From positions 1 to 64,000 of the forward strand of contig JADLGE010000031.1 in the NCBI GenBank assembly GCA_020849475.1: 64,000 nt of DNA. The letters are read 5' to 3'. The DNA comes from Gammaproteobacteria bacterium. Lineage in GTDB: Bacteria; Pseudomonadota; Gammaproteobacteria; Ga0077536. Positions 16,141 to 24,281 of this stretch are shown here, one piece after another. The notes below the pieces were generated by a model. That model made no database searches, was not told the origin of the DNA, and worked only from the letters and a program-made list of their open reading frames with translations. Numbering within the stretch: the stretch's first letter is position 1; each line of letters starts with the position of its first letter. The translations under genes and the position numbers were made by a program.

Positions 16141-16547
16141 ACAATCATCCGGATCATTTCAAGACCGACGGTCGGGGCACGCATTACGCGGGCGACCATC
16201 TGCTGGTCGAGATGTGGGATGCGACCCATCTTGCCGATGCCGCCTTCATCGAACGCTCGCTGGAAAAGGCGGCGCGTACGGCCGGTGCGACCGTGCTCTA
16301 CTCCTACTACCATCCGTTTGGTGAAGGCATGGGCGTGAGCGGCGTGACAATCCTGGCGGAGAGTCACATCAGCATCCACACCTGGCCGGAGCGCGGTTAC
16401 GCCGCCATCGACGTGTTCATGTGCGGTGACTGCGATCCGCAGTCCACCTTGCCGATTCTGCAGGAGGCTTTCCTGCCGAGTCGCATCGAGAGCAGCCAGT
16501 TCAAGCGCGGCGTGGTCGCGCCTGAAGCCTTCCAAAGCGTCGCCTGA
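16137..16547 (+). CDS. speD: S-adenosylmethionine decarboxylase proenzyme
   Basis: This pyruvoyl enzyme makes decarboxylated AdoMet for SpeE. The 136-residue proenzyme has the self-cleavage site LAE75-S76-HISIHTW with H81 and the catalytic C96 in IDVFMCGDCDP, as in the short class of bacterial and archaeal SpeD. Processing between E75 and S76 gives a short alpha chain and a beta chain. The ATG overlaps the speE stop (ATGA). A second, divergent SpeD-like protein is encoded upstream of speE, so the operon has two SpeD-fold proteins around one aminopropyltransferase. Confidence 0.96.
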   Translation: MNNHPDHFKTDGRGTHYAGDHLLVEMWDATHLADAAFIERSLEKAARTAGATVLYSYYHPFGEGMGVSGVTILAESHISIHTWPERGYAAIDVFMCGDCDPQSTLPILQEAFLPSRIESSQFKRGVVAPEAFQSVA

Positions 16548-16560
16548 CGCCGTGTGCCAG

Positions 16561-16592
16561 ACCGCATCGCGCGTAAAGCGCGCGATGCCGGT
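16561..16592. repeat. perfect 10-bp stem-loop between speD and ttcA
   Basis: GCATCGCGCG (16564-16573) and CGCGCGATGC (16579-16588) flank the loop TAAAG; ACC and GGT extend the stem past a bulged C. No U-tract follows. It may be an mRNA stability or attenuation element that separates expression of the polyamine genes from ttcA, or a Rho-dependent stop. Confidence 0.5.
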
Positions 16593-16643
16593 CGAATGCC
16601 GGGCGCAGGTCGGCACCCACTGAGCCAATCCGCGAGCCATGGC

Positions 16644-17513
16644 ATGAGTGTCATCGATCCCCGCAAGACCCGTCACGAAGCTGGCATCCTGCAGCAGCGT
16701 CTGCGCCGCCATGTCGGCCGCGCGATTGCCGACTTCAACATGATCGAAGCGGGCGACCGGGTGATGGTGTGCCTGTCGGGCGGCAAGGATTCCTACACCC
16801 TGCTCGAGATCCTGCAGCGGCTGCGCGAACGTGCGCCGATAGACTTCGACTTGATTGCGGTGCATCTCGACCAGAAGCAGCCCGGCTATCCGCCGGCCGT
16901 CATGGCGCAATACCTCGACGAGCTCGGCATCGAGCATCACATCATCGAGCAGGACACCTATAGCGTGGTCAAACGCGTGGTGCCGGAAGGCAACACGATG
17001 TGCGGTCTGTGCTCACGTCTGCGCCGCGGCATTCTCTACACCTTCGCCGAACGACACGGCATGACCAAGATTGCCTTGGGCCATCATCGCGATGACATCG
17101 TCGAGACCATGTTTCTGAACATGTTCTTTGGCTCGAAGCTCAAAGCCATGCCGCCCAAGCTGTTGAGCGATGACGGCAAGCACGTGGTGATTCGGCCGCT
17201 CGCTTACTGCGCCGAGGACGACATCGCGCGCTATGCCGACTCGCGCGGCTTCCCCATCATTCCCTGCAACCTGTGCGGCAGCCAGGAACATCTGCAGCGG
17301 GTCAAGATCAAGGCCATGCTGGCGGCCTGGGATCGCGAACATCCGGGGCGCGTCGAAAATATCTTTCGCAGCCTGCAGGCCGTGGTGCCCTCGCACCTGG
17401 CCGATACCTCGCTGTTTGATTTTCGCGCGTTGGGCGCCGATGCCGACGGCGCCGTGCCGGACGCACGCGCCTGGTTCATGAACGACGCGAGCGCGCCGTC
17501 CGGCGAAAGCTGA
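16644..17513 (+). CDS. ttcA: tRNA 2-thiocytidine(32) synthetase TtcA
   Basis: TtcA thiolates cytidine 32 of several tRNAs using ATP and an Fe-S cluster. The 289-residue protein has the PP-loop motif [13 protein letters not shown] near residue 40, the cysteine pair [11 protein letters not shown] and the later CNLCG that together bind the cluster, and [18 protein letters not shown], all diagnostic of TtcA. The ATG start ([13 protein letters not shown]) fits the family; an in-frame GTG at 16554 would add 30 residues but would read through the hairpin. It lies 96 bases after speD on the same strand. Confidence 0.95.
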   Translation: MSVIDPRKTRHEAGILQQRLRRHVGRAIADFNMIEAGDRVMVCLSGGKDSYTLLEILQRLRERAPIDFDLIAVHLDQKQPGYPPAVMAQYLDELGIEHHIIEQDTYSVVKRVVPEGNTMCGLCSRLRRGILYTFAERHGMTKIALGHHRDDIVETMFLNMFFGSKLKAMPPKLLSDDGKHVVIRPLAYCAEDDIARYADSRGFPIIPCNLCGSQEHLQRVKIKAMLAAWDREHPGRVENIFRSLQAVVPSHLADTSLFDFRALGADADGAVPDARAWFMNDASAPSGES

Positions 17514-17645
17514 GCGCCGCGAGAGACTTCGATATGTGACCGCGCTTCGCGCCGCGATCATCAACGACCGGCGGCGGATTCGCTTGGCCACGGGCGGCCC
17601 GCATCGCAGGTATCATGACCGACATCCTCGCGGCGGCCATGAGCA

Positions 17646-19436
17646 GTGACGAACGAACCAAGGCAATACACCTGGCACTACGTGCTGGCGCTGTTTGCCG
17701 AGCACAAACGCGCCATCGTCGGCGCCAATCTGGTGGCGGCGCTGGCCGCTGTGCTGGCGGTGCCGGTACCGCTGCTGGTGCCTCTGCTGGTCGACGAAGT
17801 GCTGCTTGGTCGTGGCGGTCCACTGGTCAGCGCGGTGGACAAAGTCGTGCCCACCGACTGGCGTGGCCCGACCTGCTACATCCTCATGGTGACGATCGCC
17901 ACCATCGTGCTGCGCGCCGTAAGCCTGGCGCTGCAGGTGTGGCAGAGCCGTAGCTTTTCACTCATCGCCAAGGATCTCATCTTCCGCATTCGGCGTGAGC
18001 TGCTCGAGCGTTTGCGCCAGGTGTCGATGGCCGAATACGAAGTGCTGGGCGCGAGCACGGTCGCCACCCATCTGGTGGTGGATCTCAACACGGTCGATGA
18101 ATTCACCGGCGTGACCTTGAGTCAGCTCGTGATCGCGGTCCTGACCCTGCTCGGCGGCGCGGCGGTGCTGCTGTGGATGCACTGGCAGCTCGGTCTGTTC
18201 ATTCTGTTGATGAACCCGGCGGCGGTGTATTTCACCTTGCGCATAAGCCGCCGCGTGAAAGAGCTCAAGCGCCGCGAGAACAGTGCCCTGCAGGTCTTTC
18301 AGGAATCCCTGGGCGAGACCCTGGACGCGATCCAGCAGATGCGCATCGCCAACCGCGAAGGGCATTATCTTGAACGCGTCATCGAGCGCGCACGCGACAT
18401 TCGGCAGCACGCCGCCGCCTATGCCTGGAAGAGCGACGCCGCCGGTCGCTTTTCTTTCGCAGTGTTCCTGGTCAGCATCGACGTGTTCCGCGCGTTGGCC
18501 ATGCTGCTGGTGGTGTTCTCGGATCTCAGCCTCGGACGCATGATCGCGGTGTTCAGCTATCTGTGGTTCCTGGTCGGGCCGATAGAAACCATCCTCAATC
18601 TGCAATACGCGTTGCAGGGCGCCAACGCGGCGCTCGAGCGGGTCAATCGAGTGTGGCGCCTGGCGCAGGAGCCGCTCCATGCCACGCGCCACAATCCGTT
18701 TCGTGAGCGTGCCGCGGTCAGCGTCGAGTTGCGTGACGTCTCGTTCCGTTATGGCGACGGGCCGTTGGTGTTGAATGGCCTGTCACTGAAGGTGGATGCG
18801 GGCGAGCAGGTGGCGATCGTCGGCGCCAGCGGTGGCGGCAAGTCGACCCTGGTGCAATTGCTGCTCGGGCTCTATGCGCCGAGCGCCGGGCACGTTATTT
18901 ATGACGGTGTGGACTTGACCGACATCGGCTTCGGCCCGGTGCGTGAGCATGTCGGCGTGGTCTTGCAGCAGCCCGCCATGCTGCACGCCACGGTACGTGA
19001 GAACCTGACCCTGGGACGCGACGCCGACGATGCGCGCCTCTGGCATCTGCTCGCCATCGCCCAGCTCGACCAGGTAGTCGTGGCGCTGCCGAAGGGGCTC
19101 GATACCGTCATTGGTCGCAGCGGCATACGCTTGTCGGGCGGTCAGCGGCAGCGGCTCGCCATCGCGCGCATGCTGCTCACCGACCCCTATGTGATCGTGC
19201 TCGACGAAGCGACGTCGGCGCTCGACGTGGTGACGGAGTTTCGTTTGCACGAAGCGCTGCACAAGCAACTGGCCGGCCGCACCCTCATCATCATCGCCCA
19301 CCGTTTGAGCGCGGTGCGCCGTGCGTCACGGGTGTTCGTGATGGAAGAGGGGCGGGTGGTCGAGCAGGGCAATCACGAACAGTTGCTGGCGCAGCAAGGG
19401 CTGTACGCGCGGCTCTATGGGCGTGCGCGGATCTGA
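17646..19436 (+). CDS. ABC exporter, fused permease and ATPase (MsbA-like half-transporter)
   Basis: A 596-residue half-transporter that should act as a homodimer in the inner membrane. The N-terminal part has about six membrane helices (for example NLVAALAAVLAVPVPLLVPLL, and a pair near VIAVLTLLGGAAVLLWMHW), with a coupling-helix region LKRRENSALQVFQESLGE. The ATPase has Walker A GASGGGKST (about residue 398), the signature LSGGQRQRLA, Walker B VIVLDEATSALD and the switch His in IIAHRLS. The start is GTG; an ATG seven bases upstream is in another frame. Substrate is unknown (lipid, peptide or drug). A terminator-like hairpin follows. Confidence 0.93.
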   Translation: MTNEPRQYTWHYVLALFAEHKRAIVGANLVAALAAVLAVPVPLLVPLLVDEVLLGRGGPLVSAVDKVVPTDWRGPTCYILMVTIATIVLRAVSLALQVWQSRSFSLIAKDLIFRIRRELLERLRQVSMAEYEVLGASTVATHLVVDLNTVDEFTGVTLSQLVIAVLTLLGGAAVLLWMHWQLGLFILLMNPAAVYFTLRISRRVKELKRRENSALQVFQESLGETLDAIQQMRIANREGHYLERVIERARDIRQHAAAYAWKSDAAGRFSFAVFLVSIDVFRALAMLLVVFSDLSLGRMIAVFSYLWFLVGPIETILNLQYALQGANAALERVNRVWRLAQEPLHATRHNPFRERAAVSVELRDVSFRYGDGPLVLNGLSLKVDAGEQVAIVGASGGGKSTLVQLLLGLYAPSAGHVIYDGVDLTDIGFGPVREHVGVVLQQPAMLHATVRENLTLGRDADDARLWHLLAIAQLDQVVVALPKGLDTVIGRSGIRLSGGQRQRLAIARMLLTDPYVIVLDEATSALDVVTEFRLHEALHKQLAGRTLIIIAHRLSAVRRASRVFVMEEGRVVEQGNHEQLLAQQGLYARLYGRARI

Positions 19437-19445
19437 CCAGAGGCC

Positions 19446-19472
19446 AAAAAAAAGCCCGCTCAGAGAGCGGGC
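19446..19472 (-). terminator. Rho-independent terminator
   Basis: GCCCGCTC-AGA-GAGCGGGC (19454-19472) is a perfect 8-bp stem. On the minus strand it is followed by eight U (A run at 19446-19453), a textbook intrinsic terminator for the small gene at 19523-19798. The hairpin may also slow plus-strand transcription leaving the ABC exporter gene. Confidence 0.9.
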
Positions 19473-19522
19473 AGTAGCCACGTAGAGAAGGGCACTACGT
19501 TTGAGAGCGGTCGGCGCGCGCT

Positions 19523-19798
19523 TCAAGCGCTGCGCGCGGGGCGGTCGAATTCTTTCAGGAGCCACTCGATCTGACCGAGGTGGGCGCGATAGAGCTTGGT
19601 CAGGCCGGTGAAGTCCGAGGGGTCCAGGTCGCGCAGGTCATCGAGCTTCGCGCGGTACAGCGCACGGTCTTCCAGCAACTGGGCGCGGCGCGCGGCGATC
19701 TCGGCCGCATAGCCTTCGATCAGTCGGCGCGTGGCCGGCGCACAGCTCGAACCGGGCGGCAGGGCGGCAATGATTTTTTGATGGTTACGCATGGTCAT
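19523..19798 (-). CDS. small hypothetical helical protein
   Basis: I do not recognise this 91-residue protein (MTMRNHQKIIAALPPG...). It is predicted to be mainly helical, with charged stretches such as EIAARRAQLLEDRALYRAKLDDLRDLD, and has a single Cys. The start ATG at 19798 is preceded by GAGTGAGA; a second ATG lies two codons later. It has its own intrinsic terminator downstream, which supports it as an expressed unit. It follows the rep gene on the same strand, about 180 bases away. Confidence 0.7.
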   Translation of the reverse strand: MTMRNHQKIIAALPPGSSCAPATRRLIEGYAAEIAARRAQLLEDRALYRAKLDDLRDLDPSDFTGLTKLYRAHLGQIEWLLKEFDRPARSA

Positions 19799-19975
19799 TC
19801 TCACTCTATGGCTTGCATAGAGCAGAATGCGTGCCAGCTCGGATGTCCGCCCGCATCCCCGGGCTAAGTTACTGCTTTGTAAGCACAGACCTTGTGGCCG
19901 CGATGCGAAAGCTGGCGTGCGTGTCGGCCAGCCCGCCACCCGTTGTCTCCCTACGGCGACAGCAACGTCTAAAGC

Positions 19976-21973
19976 TCAGGTTTTCAGCATGCGCTTCAGG
20001 CTGTCGAGGGTGCCGCGGCCGGCGACCTTGTTGGCGCCGACGTCCATCGGTATGCCGTCCCACGCCAACTCGTCCTGGGGGAGTTCCGCCAGGAAGCGGC
20101 TGGGCTCGACGGTTTCGGTCTGGCCGAAGCGTTTGCGTGAGCGGCAGAAGCTCAGGGACAGCGTGCGCTGGGCGCGGGTGATGCCGACATAGGCCAGCCG
20201 CCGTTCCTCTTCGATGGTGTCGAGCGCAATCGAGTTGCGATGCGGCAGCAGGTTCTCTTCGAAGCCCGCCAGGTACACGTGCGGATATTCCAGGCCCTTG
20301 GCCGCATGCAGGGTGGTCAGCGCCACCGCATCGCTGTCCTGGTCGTCTTCCTTGCGGTCGGCGATATCGAACAAGGTCAGGGCCGCGACCACGTCAGCGG
20401 TGGTGCGCGACTCGTCGGCCTCATGGATGCGTTTAATCCACTTGGCGAGTTCGGCGACGTTATTGCGCTTGCGTTCGGCGTCGGTGGGCGTTTCGGCGGT
20501 CTGTTCCAGCCAGTCGTCGTAGCCGACATCGGCCAGCAACTGCGCGAAGGCCTCGGGCGGCGCGCTTTCGCCATGCAGTCGTTGAAAGTCGTTCAGCCAG
20601 TCGATGAAGGCGCGTGTGCGTTTCAAGGTCTGGGGTGAGACGCGCGCGGCGAATTCCGCATCCAGCGCCGCATCCGCCAGCGTGCCATTGCCATTGGCCG
20701 CGACTTCGACCAGGACTTTGACGGTGGCCGGTCCAATCGCGCGGCGCGGCGTGTTGATCACGCGCAGCAATGCGTTGTTGTCACTCGGGTTGGCCAGCAG
20801 GCGCAGGTAGCACACGCAGTCCTTGATCTCGGTGAAATCAAAAAATGACCGTCCGCCCGACACCACGTAGGGAATGGCGCGCTCGCGAAACGCATGCTCG
20901 AACAGGCGTGCCTGGAAATTGCTGCGCAAGAGCACGGCGAAATCGCCATAGCGCAGCGAGTGGACCAGGCGGCGATGCAGAATGTCGTTGGCCAGCCATT
21001 CCACTTCGTCGTGTTCGCTGGCACGGCTGATCACGCGAATCTTGTCGCCGAAGCCGTGATCGCACCACAGGGTCTTGGGATAGATGTGCGGATTATTGGC
21101 GATGAGACTGTTGGCGGCCTTGAGAATGATGCCGCTGCAGCGATAGTTCTGTTCGAGCTTGACGACCTTGAGCGCGGGGAAATCGTTGGCGAGCTGCACC
21201 ATGTTTTCCGGTCGCGCGCCTCGCCAGGCGTAAATGGACTGGTCGTCGTCACCCACCACCGTCAGGCGCTCGTGCCCACCGGCCAGCAGGCGCACGAGCT
21301 CGTACTGGGAGAGATTGGTGTCCTGGTATTCGTCGACCAGCAGGTAGTCGATACGCTCGCGCCAGCGCGTCAGCACTTCCTCATCGCGGCGCAGGAGTTC
21401 GACGGGCGCGATGATCAAATCGTCGAAATCGACGGCATTGAAGGCGCGCAGCGCTTCACAATAAGGACCGTAGCAGCGCAGGGCGAGCTTCTGGGCCGGG
21501 GTGAAGTCGGTGTTCAGCACTTTGTCCGGCGGGATCAGCGCGTACTTCCAGCCCGAGATCTGGTTCTGGATTTCGTAGACGGAAATATCGCTGCCCGGTT
21601 GATCACGGCGCATGAGGTCGGCCAGCAGGTTGGCGCAATCGCCGGAATCGAGAATGGAAAAGCCCGGTCGATAGCCGAGCGCCGCGCACTCCGCACGCAT
21701 GATGCGCAGGCCCAGCGTATGGAACGTTGAAATCCATGGCCCCTTGGCCTTACGCGGCAACAGGCTGCTGACGCGTTCGCGCATTTCACGCGCGGCCTTG
21801 TTGGTGAAGGTGATGGCCGAGATGCGTTCCGGCGGCACCTCGCGCTGCTTGATGAGGTATTCAATCTTGTGCGCGATGACGCGGGTCTTGCCGCTGCCAG
21901 CGCCGGCCAACACCAGCAAGGGGCCGTCAATATGGCGCACGGCCTCACGTTGTCTCTGATTGAGCTTGTTCAA
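19976..21973 (-). CDS. rep: ATP-dependent DNA helicase Rep
   Basis: A 3'-5' superfamily 1 helicase that clears proteins ahead of replication forks and restarts them. The 665-residue protein has all SF1A motifs: Q-motif LNQRQREAV, Walker A LAGAGSGKTRV, ITFTNKAAREM (Ia), STFHTLGL, LLVDEYQDTN (II), VVGDDDQSIYAWRGA (III), KLEQNYRC (IV), TLHAAKGLE (V) and EERRLAYVGITRA (VI). Length and sequence are closer to Rep (673 in E. coli) than to UvrD (about 720). The start is TTG because an in-frame stop precedes it and no ATG is available in the first conserved block. Confidence 0.95.
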   Translation of the reverse strand: MNKLNQRQREAVRHIDGPLLVLAGAGSGKTRVIAHKIEYLIKQREVPPERISAITFTNKAAREMRERVSSLLPRKAKGPWISTFHTLGLRIMRAECAALGYRPGFSILDSGDCANLLADLMRRDQPGSDISVYEIQNQISGWKYALIPPDKVLNTDFTPAQKLALRCYGPYCEALRAFNAVDFDDLIIAPVELLRRDEEVLTRWRERIDYLLVDEYQDTNLSQYELVRLLAGGHERLTVVGDDDQSIYAWRGARPENMVQLANDFPALKVVKLEQNYRCSGIILKAANSLIANNPHIYPKTLWCDHGFGDKIRVISRASEHDEVEWLANDILHRRLVHSLRYGDFAVLLRSNFQARLFEHAFRERAIPYVVSGGRSFFDFTEIKDCVCYLRLLANPSDNNALLRVINTPRRAIGPATVKVLVEVAANGNGTLADAALDAEFAARVSPQTLKRTRAFIDWLNDFQRLHGESAPPEAFAQLLADVGYDDWLEQTAETPTDAERKRNNVAELAKWIKRIHEADESRTTADVVAALTLFDIADRKEDDQDSDAVALTTLHAAKGLEYPHVYLAGFEENLLPHRNSIALDTIEEERRLAYVGITRAQRTLSLSFCRSRKRFGQTETVEPSRFLAELPQDELAWDGIPMDVGANKVAGRGTLDSLKRMLKT

Positions 21974-22088
21974 GCTTGAGCTTTCTAATTAGCGCGCCGG
22001 GCGGGGAGCGCGCGGGCCGAGCTGAATTTTAAGTCAATGCGTGCGCCTGCGCACCGGCTTGACTTTGCCGTGGGTCTTCAGAGTTCAT

Positions 22089-22421
22089 TCACTCGACTTT
22101 GACTTGATGGTGCGCCGCTGCGTCGAGCACCAGGTGGGCGCGGTAGTGCCGGTCGAAATAGCGTTGGAATTCATCGCCGCGTGAGCGGGCGTGGGCAGGG
22201 TCGCGCCGTTTGCGTTCGAGTGGGGCGACATCGCGCGCTGGCGGGGGTGGCGCCGCCGGGGTGTCGGCATGGGTGGCCTCGAAGTCCATCATGAGCGGCA
22301 TGCCTGCGCCGTCCATGTGCATGGCCGCGCCGAGCTCGGGACTGCCGCTGTACGACCAGGCCGCCTGTGCGAGACCCATTCCAAATGCGGCGCCAATGAC
22401 GAACAAGCTGTGATGAGCCAT
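22089..22421 (-). CDS. hypothetical secreted or membrane-anchored small protein
   Basis: A 110-residue protein of unknown role. The N-terminus MAHHSLFVIGAAFGMGLAQAA resembles a weak signal peptide. A Met/Gly-rich segment (AAMHMDGAGMPLMMDF) and a Pro/Ala linker follow, then a basic, His-containing C-terminal part (ERKRRDPAHARSRG, RYFDRHYRAHLV). The Met/His content could suggest metal contact, but this is speculation. AGGAG lies nine bases before the ATG. Confidence 0.65.
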   Translation of the reverse strand: MAHHSLFVIGAAFGMGLAQAAWSYSGSPELGAAMHMDGAGMPLMMDFEATHADTPAAPPPPARDVAPLERKRRDPAHARSRGDEFQRYFDRHYRAHLVLDAAAHHQVKVE

Positions 22422-22566
22422 GAGCGGTACTCCTGGGTGCGTTGCCGGAGGCTAGGCGCGCGGGAGTGAATCATTACTGAACCTTGCGGGCGAGCGATGC
22501 ATCGCGACGGCCCATGGAACACGCTTACAATTGCCCGCATGTGCCGTTACACGAAGACCATCGCGC

Positions 22567-23088
22567 GTGGCGCAGCCTGAGTCGCGCAAAAAGCTGCTGC
22601 TCGGCGCCGTGCTGTGCCTGGCGCTGGGTGCGGCCGGCGGATTCGTCGGCGGCCAACAGCGTGCCAACCGTAACACCTTGCCGGCGGTGGTGCCGGTCAC
22701 CATCGGTGAATCGGGCCAGGTCTTCAATGCGCGGCTCGATACTGGCGCGGTGGTGTCGTCCATCAATGCCCACGAGCTCAAGGTGCTGGACAGCGATGGT
22801 CCGCCCTCGGGCCGTGACACCGGCAAAATGATCAGCTTCGTGCTGGTCAATGATCGGGGCGAGCGTCACCCGCTGGTGGCGAAAATTGCGCAGGTGCGCG
22901 GCATACGCAGCGCCGATTGCCGCGAAGTGCGCTATCACGTTTATCTCACCGTCAAGTTCCGCGGCCACAGTTACCGCGTGCTGACCAACCTCAATGACCG
23001 CAGTAACGCCGGCGACATGCTCTTGCTCGGCCGCAACTGGTTGCGTAACGGATTTGCCGTTGCCGCGGTCGGAGCGCCCGAAATATGA
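22567..23088 (+). CDS. retropepsin-like aspartic protease family protein (DUF785/RimK-associated type)
   Basis: The 173-residue product has one N-terminal membrane helix (KKLLLGAVLCLALGAAGGFVGG) and a periplasmic domain with ARLDTGAVVSSINA, the DTGA active-site motif of retropepsin-like bacterial domains, and later LLGRNWLRNGFAV, typical of the putative ATP-dependent zinc protease family. Only one catalytic Asp is present, so a dimer would be needed for activity. The start is uncertain: GTG at 22567 is used here, TTG at 22531 would add 12 residues and there is no ATG. The stop overlaps the ATG of the TraB-family gene (ATGA), so the two are coupled. Confidence 0.78.
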   Translation: MAQPESRKKLLLGAVLCLALGAAGGFVGGQQRANRNTLPAVVPVTIGESGQVFNARLDTGAVVSSINAHELKVLDSDGPPSGRDTGKMISFVLVNDRGERHPLVAKIAQVRGIRSADCREVRYHVYLTVKFRGHSYRVLTNLNDRSNAGDMLLLGRNWLRNGFAVAAVGAPEI

Positions 23089-24281
23089 GTTCACAGGACG
23101 CGGCCCAGCCGCATGTCGATATAAAGCTCGGCGCGTGCCATGTGCGCGTGCTCGGCACCGCCCATGTGTCGCGCGCCAGCGCCGAGGCGGTGGCGCGTGA
23201 AATCGAGAGCGGCGATTACGATGAAGTCGCCATCGAGCTATGCGTCAATCGCCATCGCGGCATGGTCGACCCCGACACCCTCGAGCGCATGGACTTGTTC
23301 GAAGTGATACGCAGCGGCAAGGTGCCGATGATTACCGCCATGCTGGCAATGTCGGCATTCCAGCAGCGTATCGCCGAGCAGTTCGGTATCGAGCCCGGCG
23401 CCGAGATGCGCGCCGCCATCGAAGGCGCGCGCAGCCGGGATCTCAAGCTGCATCTCATCGACCGCGATATCGGCACCACGTTGCGCCGCATTTATCGCAA
23501 CGTACCGTGGTACAAGCGCATGTATCTGTTCTCCGGGCTGTTCGCCAGCATCATCGTCGATGACGAGATTCCGGAAGAGGAAATCGAGGCGCTCAAGGAA
23601 GGGGATCTACTGGAAAGCACCTTCGCGCAGTTTGCCGATAATGCTCATCAAATCTATCAACCCCTGATCGACGAGCGCGATCAGTATATGGCTGCGCATC
23701 TGCTGGATATTGCCGACAGTGGCGCCCGACGCGTGCTGGCGGTGGTCGGCGCCGGTCATCTGAAAGGCATTCAGCGCTATCTCGAAGCGGGCATCGCCGA
23801 GCGCGCCGCGCGGCTGCGTGAACTCGATACCGTGCCGACCGGCGCCAGTTGGGTGAAACATATTCCGACCCTCCTGGTGTTGTTGTTCGTGGCCGGCTTC
23901 GTGGTGGGCTTCATGCGCAGCCCGGCGCTGGGCTGGTCGCTGGTCATGCAATGGATCTTCATCACCGGTGGACTCGCGGCGCTCGGCACGCTGGTGGCGG
24001 GTGGCCATGTGCTGACCATCCTGAGTGCCTTCCTGGGAGCGCCGCTCACCACGCTGCATCCCGCCATCGGTATCGGCATGGTGACCGCGCCGGTCGAGGC
24101 GTGGATACGCAAGCCCACGGTGGCGGACTTCAGGAAGCTGCGCAAGGACACCACTTCGCTGTCAGGCTGGCGGCACAATCGTGTGGCGCGCACCTTCCTG
24201 GTGTTCTTCCTGAGTTCGCTGGGCGCTGCCAGCGGCACCTACATCGCCGGCTTCCGCATCATTCACCAGGTGTTTCATTGA
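23085..24281 (+). CDS. TraB/PrgY family membrane protein
   Basis: A 398-residue member of the TraB family, named after enterococcal pheromone-shutdown proteins; family members are thought to be metalloprotease-like. The N-terminal GTAHVSRASAEAV block with the conserved GxxH, the ELCVNRH stretch and VVGAGHLKGI (second conserved GxxH) are the family hallmarks. The C-terminal third has three to four membrane helices (IPTLLVLLFVAGFVVGFM, WIFITGGLAALGTLVAGG, FLVFFLSSLGAASGTYIAG). It overlaps the retropepsin-like gene by four bases; a two-protein membrane proteolysis unit is a plausible inference. Its last 23 bases overlap the convergent ABC permease gene. Confidence 0.9.
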   Translation: MSSQDAAQPHVDIKLGACHVRVLGTAHVSRASAEAVAREIESGDYDEVAIELCVNRHRGMVDPDTLERMDLFEVIRSGKVPMITAMLAMSAFQQRIAEQFGIEPGAEMRAAIEGARSRDLKLHLIDRDIGTTLRRIYRNVPWYKRMYLFSGLFASIIVDDEIPEEEIEALKEGDLLESTFAQFADNAHQIYQPLIDERDQYMAAHLLDIADSGARRVLAVVGAGHLKGIQRYLEAGIAERAARLRELDTVPTGASWVKHIPTLLVLLFVAGFVVGFMRSPALGWSLVMQWIFITGGLAALGTLVAGGHVLTILSAFLGAPLTTLHPAIGIGMVTAPVEAWIRKPTVADFRKLRKDTTSLSGWRHNRVARTFLVFFLSSLGAASGTYIAGFRIIHQVFH

